A stretch of 64,000 nucleotides of DNA from Nitrospira_D sp964445795 (GTDB lineage Bacteria; Nitrospirota; Nitrospiria; Nitrospirales; Nitrospiraceae): contig CAYULI010000006.1 of the NCBI GenBank assembly GCA_964445795.1, positions 1 to 64,000 of the forward strand. The letters are read 5' to 3'. The notes below the pieces were generated by a model that did no database searches, was not told the DNA's origin, and saw only the letters and a list, made by a program, of their open reading frames with translations. Made by a program: the position numbers and the translations under genes. Positions 58,562 to 64,000 of the stretch are shown piece after piece. Every line of letters starts with the position of its first letter. Position 1 is the stretch's first letter.

Positions 58562-59266
58562 GGTTCGATGCGACGGCACGAGTCCGCGGATTAAAGCACA
58601 GTGCGGCTTGGCGGGCAATGAGGAGATGGAGGCAACTGTTGGATTGCGGGAGAACCAGCGGAACGAGGATAACGAGGTGGGAATGGACACCTTCTGTCGC
58701 CAGAAGGCGGACGTCGCGAACAGCATGGTCGGATACCGAACAACTCGGTGGCCGCCGGCCCCAGCGGAATGGGAGATGCTTGGGGGATGATCCCCGCACA
58801 CGCCCCGAAGCGAGCCGCTTCAGCAATGTTTCGATGCAGTTTGGCACCCCTCTCGGCCAGGCTGATTTCGCGTGGGGAAATGGAGACTCTGGCAGATTTT
58901 CCGGCCTCTTTGCTCGAGGCTATGCAGGTGAAGGGAGAACAACGCCCAGAAGCCTGAATGTTGGTGACGGTCGAGGAAGCCTACGTACACTGTTCCAAGC
59001 GTGTCCCGTTAATGAAGCATCTCGACAAGCAGATTGTTTGGGGAACCGACGACGAAACGATCAAAGGCGGGGACTTCTTCCACGTGAAGGCAACCAAAAA
59101 ATCCTAGTTCCTTCTAGCTCGATCTCCGCGAGCCGGTCACAGTATCGGTTGTTGCCTCGCATGAGGCAGTGCGTCCTGCCTTCCCCTCTTGCCCATCGGA
59201 TCGTACCAGGCCTACTCTTGCCCCTGCGATTGCACCGTCGTTAGAATGGGTCCGCGTGGCGGGACC
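58562..59266. other. Intergenic region with a gene remnant
   Basis: About 705 bases between divergent genes. It contains the leader of the cellulose synthase gene, then a stretch with no supported frame, and a 50-codon gene remnant at 58958-59107. A 259-residue plus-strand frame (58465-59244) is antisense to the synthase gene for its first hundred bases and lacks protein-like features. Confidence 0.5.
58958..59107 (+). pseudogene. Remnant of a pyridoxamine-phosphate-oxidase-like (FMN) protein
   Basis: A 49-residue frame starts with LVTVEEAYVHCSKRVPLMKH. This resembles the C-terminal VEEAYxHCxK block of flavin-nucleotide-binding, PPOX-fold proteins; the rest of the fold (about 120 N-terminal residues) is not present upstream in any frame I could read. 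An in-frame stop (58955-58957) precedes the ATG. It is therefore best seen as a decayed fragment, although a short functional gene cannot be excluded. Confidence 0.45.
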
Positions 59267-60505
59267 ATGACACCCGAAGAAGCGCGAGCGCACTATAACT
59301 TTCTCCTCACCCTCTGTATCCGCAAGGCCGAATCCTTCGGCCCCATGGCCTTCACCTTCGTGAAGGATCCCAGCTTTGCGACGCTCGGTTTGACCTCAGA
59401 GGAACAATTCAATCTCCTGCTCGCGATCGCTGAAGCCTTCGCCGACGAACCCAAACGATACAGCCACAAACTGGACTGCCTGCAGAAGGCCGCCGCCCTA
59501 TTGCCGTCAACCAGTTTTTTCAATAAGGAGCTGGCGCGGCAGATCCAACAGGAGATCGAGCGGCTCAAGGTGGAGTTGGATCTCTATTCGGCGGCCATGA
59601 GGCCGGCACGGACCGCGTCCGAACCGACCCTCCCGACCCAACGGATCATCATCGAAACCGATATGCCGGATTATTACCTGTCGATCGCGCAAGAACGCGC
59701 GGCGGCTTACTATCAGCAGAAATACCGCCTCACCAAGGAAGCCAAGATCGCCCAGCACTTTACGGCACCGACCCGCCGCTTCGAGCCCGAGACGACGGCG
59801 GTGCATAAGGAATTCCCGGGCGCCTGCGCGCCGTTCATGGCCTCGCGCACCGGAGCGTGGCACGTGATGCTGCCGTTCGACCTCAAGATCAGCCGGAAAC
59901 CGGACGAGCCGCTGGATGCCGGGCTGCGCATCTGGTATGCGAAGATCGGCTATTCGTTTCCCGTCCGGTACGAACTGGGCCGGCTCTGCAGCTATTACGA
60001 CGACCAGGTGCTCGATCTCGACATGGCCGATCCCCACCTCTTGTTCGTGTCCGTCTCGCCTTTGAGAGAACGGCACCTCGGTACAGTGGACCGGGCCGTG
60101 GCGCCGGATGTTCCGTTCGACATCGGCCTGCCTCGGTCGTTCCTGGAAGGAACTAATACCTTAGGCCCGTACGTGCAGGTCAGTTGCAATATCAAAGTCT
60201 GGTTCGATGCGACGGCCGTGAGCCTGCTCGTCCAAGGCGCGCCTGATCTGCACGAGTACGGGTTGGAGGGCGGCGCGGGGCTCCTGACGAGGACGTACGC
60301 TTCAGAGAAGATTGCGGCCTACGCCGGAGCCGGCGCTCGGCCCTGGCAACAGGGGCTCAGCTTCAACTTCGTCAACATGCATCTGCAGTTGCTCCCCGGC
60401 GTCGACTCGGCAACCGTTCCTGCCAACACGCCGATCTTTTCCGTCTTTCCCGTCGTGGCGCGAGGGCTTTGCCAGATGACCGACGCCCGCGCCTTGTCGA
60501 CGTGA
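59267..60505 (+). CDS. Uncharacterised soluble protein
   Basis: 412 residues from ATG 59267; ATG 59246 and a further upstream start at 59189 are possible, and no clear site decides. The N-terminal 120 residues are helical (TPEEARAHYNFLLTLCIRKA, IQQEIERLKVELDLYSAAMR). The C-terminal 280 residues are alpha/beta with Tyr- and Asp-rich motifs (SIAQERAAAYYQQKYRLTKE, LFVSVSPLRERHLGTVDRAV, CNIKVWFDATAVSLLVQG). No catalytic motif, signal peptide or membrane segment is seen. It is not obviously linked to its neighbours. I do not recognise a family. Confidence 0.65.
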   Translation: MTPEEARAHYNFLLTLCIRKAESFGPMAFTFVKDPSFATLGLTSEEQFNLLLAIAEAFADEPKRYSHKLDCLQKAAALLPSTSFFNKELARQIQQEIERLKVELDLYSAAMRPARTASEPTLPTQRIIIETDMPDYYLSIAQERAAAYYQQKYRLTKEAKIAQHFTAPTRRFEPETTAVHKEFPGACAPFMASRTGAWHVMLPFDLKISRKPDEPLDAGLRIWYAKIGYSFPVRYELGRLCSYYDDQVLDLDMADPHLLFVSVSPLRERHLGTVDRAVAPDVPFDIGLPRSFLEGTNTLGPYVQVSCNIKVWFDATAVSLLVQGAPDLHEYGLEGGAGLLTRTYASEKIAAYAGAGARPWQQGLSFNFVNMHLQLLPGVDSATVPANTPIFSVFPVVARGLCQMTDARALST

Positions 60506-60544
60506 CCACGGTGTCGTGTTCCGCCTGGTTTTTCCCGCGTCGGA

Positions 60545-61009
60545 CTAGGCGCCATGTTCGAACTCAAGCCGCCGCCAGGCTTCGTAGACGACCACCGCAG
60601 TGGCATTGGAAAGATTGAGGCTGCGGCTGTCCGGCTTCATCGGCAGGCGGAGACGCCGCGACTCAGGCACACTTTCAAGGATCCCTTTCGGGAGTCCCGC
60701 GCTCTCCGGGCCGAACACGAAGACATCCCCTTCGACATACCGCACCAGATCGTAGCGCTGCCGACTTCTGGAGGACAGCGCGAACACGCGCCGGCCGGCG
60801 AGATGCGCCGCACAGGCATCCCAGCCATCGTGCACTGTGAGGCTGGCGAATTGGTGGTAATCCAGCCCCGCGCGTCGCAAGAGTCGGTCTTCCAGCGAGA
60901 ATCCGAGCGGCTTCACAAGGTGCAGCGCTGCACCAGTATTGGCGCACAGACGGATGATGTTACCGGTGTTGGACGGAATTTCCGGTCGGTAGAGGACGAC
61001 GCTGAACAT
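60545..61009 (-). CDS. trmL: tRNA (cytidine/uridine-34) 2'-O-methyltransferase (TrmL, SpoU family)
   Basis: It methylates the wobble ribose of certain leucine tRNAs using S-adenosylmethionine. The 154-residue product is the short SPOUT form: YRPEIPSNTGNIIRLCANTG (motif 1 with Asn and Arg), LHLVKPLGFSLEDRLLRRAG, DVFVFGPESAGLPKGILE (motif 2, GPES-GLP) and LPMKPDSRSLNLSNATAVVV (motif 3 knot). All motifs present. It converges with the preceding unknown gene; no terminator with a T-run is visible between them. Confidence 0.93.
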   Translation of the reverse strand: MFSVVLYRPEIPSNTGNIIRLCANTGAALHLVKPLGFSLEDRLLRRAGLDYHQFASLTVHDGWDACAAHLAGRRVFALSSRSRQRYDLVRYVEGDVFVFGPESAGLPKGILESVPESRRLRLPMKPDSRSLNLSNATAVVVYEAWRRLEFEHGA

Positions 61010-61199
61010 CTGGGGCGTAGTCTAACACGTTCCCCTGGCCCGACACGATCCGGTTGGCCTCCAAAGCGTGCCTGCGGTGGCTTCTTGACAACCGGGCGGC
61101 AGTAGGAGCACCATTTTTCACCCACCGACAGCGAGGTCCCTGATGGAATCGGGGTAGCTCGACAGAATCCTACGAGGCTCGGTCGTTCCGGTACAAGAC

Positions 61200-61235
61200 G
61201 ATGCCCTCACGGCGCCCCCGCGTCGTGAGGGCATC
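61200..61235. other. Strong 12-base-pair hairpin upstream of a small membrane protein
   Basis: GATGCCCTCACG (61200-61211) is perfectly complementary to CGTGAGGGCATC (61224-61235), with a 12-base C-rich loop. Outer bases can extend pairing across a bulge (AAGAC with GTCTT). It lies about 60 bases before the gene at 61296. It could terminate transcription of an unseen transcript, or be a leader structure for the small gene. No T-run on either side. Confidence 0.55.
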
Positions 61236-61295
61236 TGCGTCTTCGGCAGCTCACTCGCTTGGACGTGATCGCTTCGCTTTAAAAAGGAGGAGAAG

Positions 61296-61523
61296 ATGAG
61301 AAGATCCGTATCGGGTCTATTGGCCGGGCTGGCTGTCTCACTCCCCGCATTAGCGTTGGCGGAAGGAGCGGGCGGTAGCTATCGAGGCATCGGTTCCATG
61401 TATTACACCCTGATTTGGGTGGTGCTCTGTTACGGGTTGTACGACACCTTCGGCAAGAAGGCGATGATGATCGGAGCCCCTATCCTGGCAGTGGCCGCCT
61501 ACCTGTTGCTTCCTCCCGCTTAA
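61296..61523 (+). CDS. Small membrane protein with signal peptide
   Basis: 75 residues. An excellent AAAAAGGAGGAGAAG site precedes the ATG. The N-terminus is a signal peptide (SVSGLLAGLAVSLPALALAE, predicted cleavage after Ala), followed by two hydrophobic segments (YTLIWVVLCYGLYDTFG and MMIGAPILAVAAYLLLPP) separated by a Lys-Lys turn. It may be a small inner-membrane protein with two helices. It stands alone between two strong hairpins (61200-61235 and 61530-61569), which suggests a single-gene transcript with its own regulation. Family not recognised. Confidence 0.7.
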   Translation: MRRSVSGLLAGLAVSLPALALAEGAGGSYRGIGSMYYTLIWVVLCYGLYDTFGKKAMMIGAPILAVAAYLLLPPA

Positions 61524-61529
61524 GAACGA

Positions 61530-61569
61530 GTGGGCTTCCGGAAAGATGTCCTTCTCTCCGGAAGCCCAC
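61530..61569 (+). terminator. 13-base-pair hairpin after the small membrane protein gene
   Basis: GTGGGCTTCCGGA (61530-61542) pairs perfectly with TCCGGAAGCCCAC (61557-61569), with a 14-base loop. It starts 7 bases after the stop. No T-tract follows, but the stem is stable and well placed to act as a transcript end or 3' protection. Confidence 0.55.
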
Positions 61570-61785
61570 CAGGAACAACCACCACGGCATTTCGGCATCA
61601 GTCACCACTGGTTCCGAATTGCCTTACGCGAATCCCTTCCGTCTCCGGTGTCTCTCAGGCAGTTGGATCGCATCGGGGTCTCCAAGAACGTGATCGCCCC
61701 TCCGGCCCCGTATCCCTGCCATGGCCGAAGCGGGTAATTGACGCCGACCCGTGATATGATGTCGATCGAGGCACGGTTACCTATC

Positions 61786-63510
61786 ATGCTTATGCAACGA
61801 GTTTTGATACCGTTTCATGCTCCGGCCGCTCTGCTGATCATCCTGTCGATGGTGACCGCGGTCTCGACGGAGCGGGTCGCTTTCGCGGAGATCCCGCAGC
61901 AGCCGTCTGAGAAACAGGTGGCGGAACGGGCGAAGGACGCGTGGGAGAATGGCGCGCTCACGCTGGCGATCGATGTCTTGGACGAATGGCTGGAGGACCA
62001 TCCCGCCTCGTTCGCGCTCCATAAGCTCCGCGGGGACATTCTCGCGACCGCCCGCCGGAACGCTGAAGCGGTACAGGCCTACGACAAGGCTCTCGCCGCG
62101 CGGCCCGATGCGATAGATATCCGCTGGGCCAAGTGGAGCGTGCTCGTCCGGTGGGGGCAGGACGAGGACGCCGTAGCCGAATTGCAGCGCCTGGCGCAGG
62201 TCGATGCCCGCAACCCCCTCATCCAGCTCCGGCTGGTGCAGGAACTCCGTAAACTCGACCGTCTGGAGGCCTCGCTCGAACCGTACCAAAAGGCCGTGGA
62301 CCTCGCGCCGGACCTGCTGAGCTGGCGTCTGGGCTTGGCGCGGGCGCGGTTCGATGTCCTGGACTACATTGGCGCCATCAAGGAGGTGCGGCAGATATTG
62401 GAGCGCGTGCCGCCCGATTCTCCGCTCGAAGTCCCGGCCCGTAATCTGCTCACCGTCATCACCGGAGAAAACAGCGCAACCGATCGGGGCCGTCGCGCCA
62501 CGGTCGACACCCATGAAGAGATCTCGGCGGCCACGCGGCAAGAATGGGCGGCGATCCGCGGAGAAGCTTGGCGGTTGTTCTCAGCCGGACGGTACCAGGA
62601 AGCCGAGCCCGTCTATCGGCACCTGCTGGCGCTCAATCCCAGCGATTCGACCGCTGCTTACCACTACGCGTTGACGCTCATGCAGCTCGGCAAATGTCAC
62701 GAGGCCTTGGAGGCGCTCCGGGCCGCCTCCAACCTCGATCTCAGCGAGGAAGAACATACGGACATCATCTTCCGCAAAGGGCAATGTCTGGTCGAATTGG
62801 GACGGTGGGAAGAAGCCTTCGTACATTTTCAAATTCTGTATGACGCCGCCGTCGAATTCGAGGCTAGCACTAAAAGCGCCGTTCTTCCTGCCGGCATGCG
62901 AGTACCGGATAAAGACAAGCTCGCGCGCTGGCTCGACCGGATTCGTCCCCACGTTCCCGATGCAGATCGGATGGTGGCAACCGAGGCCGCTCAGGCTTCG
63001 GGCCCCACCGAAAACGAGATCTACGCGAAAGTCGCAGCAGCACCACTGACACCCCATGCGCCGTTGGAAACACGCGCGTCGCTTATGGGCCGGGACGCCG
63101 ATTTCAGCTGGTTTCGTTATGTCATCTCGGCGGCCAAGGTCATGCGGGACGATTTCCCCACGGGAGACCATCAGTTTATTCCGATTCAACCCACCGATAC
63201 GTTTCCCCGAACCCAACGAGATATCTACCTCGTGTTTGGGCTCGTCTCCTCCTCCTACGACGCCGTGCCCCTCGCCGCCCACTGTTTCCTGGAATCCGAC
63301 GAACTGACGGGAAAGCCGCTGCCCGCAGCCCACGACGAGGTCACCACGTCCATGAGCGATCAGTCCGGATATTTCAGATTATCGCCGCCTGAATCGGGAT
63401 GGAAACCAGGTCTCTATCGCTGCGGGCTGTTCGCGGGCGAGCGTGCCACGGCCGACACGCAGGTCGATGAAGTGCGGTTCCGGGTCGTCGAACCAACCAC
63501 ATCATCCTAG
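61786..63510 (+). CDS. Periplasmic TPR protein
   Basis: 574 residues if translation starts at ATG 61786 (MLMQRVLIPFHAPAALLIIL, a signal peptide ending near VAFAE); in-frame starts at 61738, 61756 and 61759 are also possible and no ribosome binding site decides. Several tetratricopeptide repeats fill residues 40-400 (ERAKDAWENGALTLAIDVLD, LHKLRGDILATARRNAEAVQ, LRLVQELRKLDRLEASLEPY, HYALTLMQLGKCHEALEALR). The C-terminal third is a beta-rich domain (HQFIPIQPTDTFPRTQRDIY, LVFGLVSSSYDAVPLAAH) without a family I can name. Probably a scaffold at the cell envelope. Confidence 0.65.
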   Translation: MLMQRVLIPFHAPAALLIILSMVTAVSTERVAFAEIPQQPSEKQVAERAKDAWENGALTLAIDVLDEWLEDHPASFALHKLRGDILATARRNAEAVQAYDKALAARPDAIDIRWAKWSVLVRWGQDEDAVAELQRLAQVDARNPLIQLRLVQELRKLDRLEASLEPYQKAVDLAPDLLSWRLGLARARFDVLDYIGAIKEVRQILERVPPDSPLEVPARNLLTVITGENSATDRGRRATVDTHEEISAATRQEWAAIRGEAWRLFSAGRYQEAEPVYRHLLALNPSDSTAAYHYALTLMQLGKCHEALEALRAASNLDLSEEEHTDIIFRKGQCLVELGRWEEAFVHFQILYDAAVEFEASTKSAVLPAGMRVPDKDKLARWLDRIRPHVPDADRMVATEAAQASGPTENEIYAKVAAAPLTPHAPLETRASLMGRDADFSWFRYVISAAKVMRDDFPTGDHQFIPIQPTDTFPRTQRDIYLVFGLVSSSYDAVPLAAHCFLESDELTGKPLPAAHDEVTTSMSDQSGYFRLSPPESGWKPGLYRCGLFAGERATADTQVDEVRFRVVEPTTSS

Positions 63511-63645
63511 AAAGGTCCGACCCGAATATCACGGCTCTGGCTCATCGGGGCTTCCCGTACAATGCGGACAAGGAAAGCCGAGCACGGGTTGCGGCTACTC
63601 GAGAATTGGCTTCATTTTTCCAGGACGACGCGATAACATGAAGAC

Positions 63646-64000
63646 ATGGCGACCGTCGCCCTCAAGGAATTGCAGGCAGAAACGATCGCTCACCTGCTCG
63701 ACGATTTCTTCCGCATCCCAGGCACAAGAACCAGAATCGGCGCGGACCCGCTCCTTGGGTTCATACCCGTCGTGGGCGATGCCTTGGCCACGGTCTGGGG
63801 AGCCGCCATCTTGGTGATCGCCCGGCAACTGCGTGCGCCCTGGCACATCGTGACCCGCATGGCCTATAACCAGTTCAAGAACGGAGTGATCGGTGCGATT
63901 CCGTTCCTCGGTGATGTGTATTCCATCGGCTTCAAGAGCAATGCCATCAACGCCGCCCTCCTCTTGCGAACGGTCAGAGCCGGAGAGGGAGGGCGATGCC
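63646..64000 (+). CDS. DUF4112 domain protein, 3' partial
   Basis: The frame starts at ATG 63646 and runs off the window end without a stop, so the product is at least 118 residues. It matches DUF4112: LLDDFFRIPGTRTRIGADPL, then LGFIPVVGDALATVWGAAIL and MAYNQFKNGVIGAIPFLGDV with FKSNAINAALLLRT. Two hydrophobic Gly-Pro-rich segments suggest membrane association. Function of the family is not established. A 125-residue plus-strand frame in another register (63443-63817) is spurious. Confidence 0.85.
   Translation, partial: MATVALKELQAETIAHLLDDFFRIPGTRTRIGADPLLGFIPVVGDALATVWGAAILVIARQLRAPWHIVTRMAYNQFKNGVIGAIPFLGDVYSIGFKSNAINAALLLRTVRAGEGGRC

Noticed and set aside
58465..59244. 259-codon plus-strand frame upstream of the unknown protein gene
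   Set aside because: Its first hundred bases overlap the synthase gene on the other strand, composition is Arg-rich and no motif is seen.
1..64000. Mobile elements, prophage, CRISPR arrays or integrase-linked islands
   Set aside because: No transposase, integrase, spaced direct-repeat array or tRNA-linked attachment site was recognised anywhere in the window.

Overview
The window is a high-GC, gene-dense bacterial chromosome segment. It looks like a Gram-negative lineage close to Nitrospira (Nitrospirota). That assignment is an inference from several features: a two-piece isocitrate dehydrogenase, Kdo/heptose lipopolysaccharide genes, a molybdate-uptake locus of the kind a molybdoenzyme-dependent chemolithotroph needs, and overall gene style. 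No 16S rRNA gene or other decisive marker is present. I found no tRNA, rRNA, CRISPR array, integrase or insertion sequence.

Layout. (1) 1-3459 (+): the end of a LamG-like protein, a structured leader, isocitrate dehydrogenase as a catalytic subunit plus a separately encoded C-terminal domain, and a DUF2294 protein. (2) 3652-12109 (-): a MEMO-like protein, and a tight seven-gene operon with a GlmL/MutL-type actin-fold ATPase, a barrel-sandwich protein, a DUF6754 protein and three membrane proteins, with no mutase nearby. (3) 12201-21359 (-): lepA-lepB-rfaE1-kdsB-pyrG-kdsA-kdsD-pgsA-plsY, an envelope cluster. It is driven by a perfect sigma70-type promoter whose -35 element is shared back-to-back with a promoter for bioA-lhgO (21571-24198, +). 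(4) 24210-35568 (-): a pyrimidine operon pyrR-pyrB-pyrC-DUF4149-carA-sppA-M48 protease-carB-greA-SAM hydrolase. It has a recognisable promoter, PyrR-binding hairpin and attenuator terminator. (5) 35625-36821 (-): a receiver-HDOD regulator.

(6) 36980-41346 (-): the most interesting region. An XRE-LexA type self-cleaving repressor has a near-perfect palindromic operator abutting its start codon. It heads a six-gene cassette ending in a divergent family B DNA polymerase with eroded proofreading motifs. Between them lie a RecA/Rad51-fold protein that has lost its P-loop and three small proteins. The organisation resembles the LexA-controlled imuA-imuB-dnaE2 mutagenesis cassette but uses a different polymerase family. 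I propose it as a candidate undescribed SOS mutasome.

(7) 41695-49108 (-): a molybdate locus with modABC, an OprO/P-like porin, two lipoproteins, a second periplasmic binding protein and an XRE-PBP fusion regulator. (8) 49372-53454 (+): an outer-membrane protein and a histidine kinase/NtrC-type regulator pair. (9) 53529-58561 (-): a cellulose-type exopolysaccharide pair, a TPR/beta-barrel exporter and a GH8-cellulose synthase-PilZ fusion. (10) 58562-64000: a gene remnant, an unknown soluble protein, trmL, a small membrane protein between two strong hairpins, a TPR protein and the start of a DUF4112 gene.

All functional calls come from motifs read by eye. No homology search was run.
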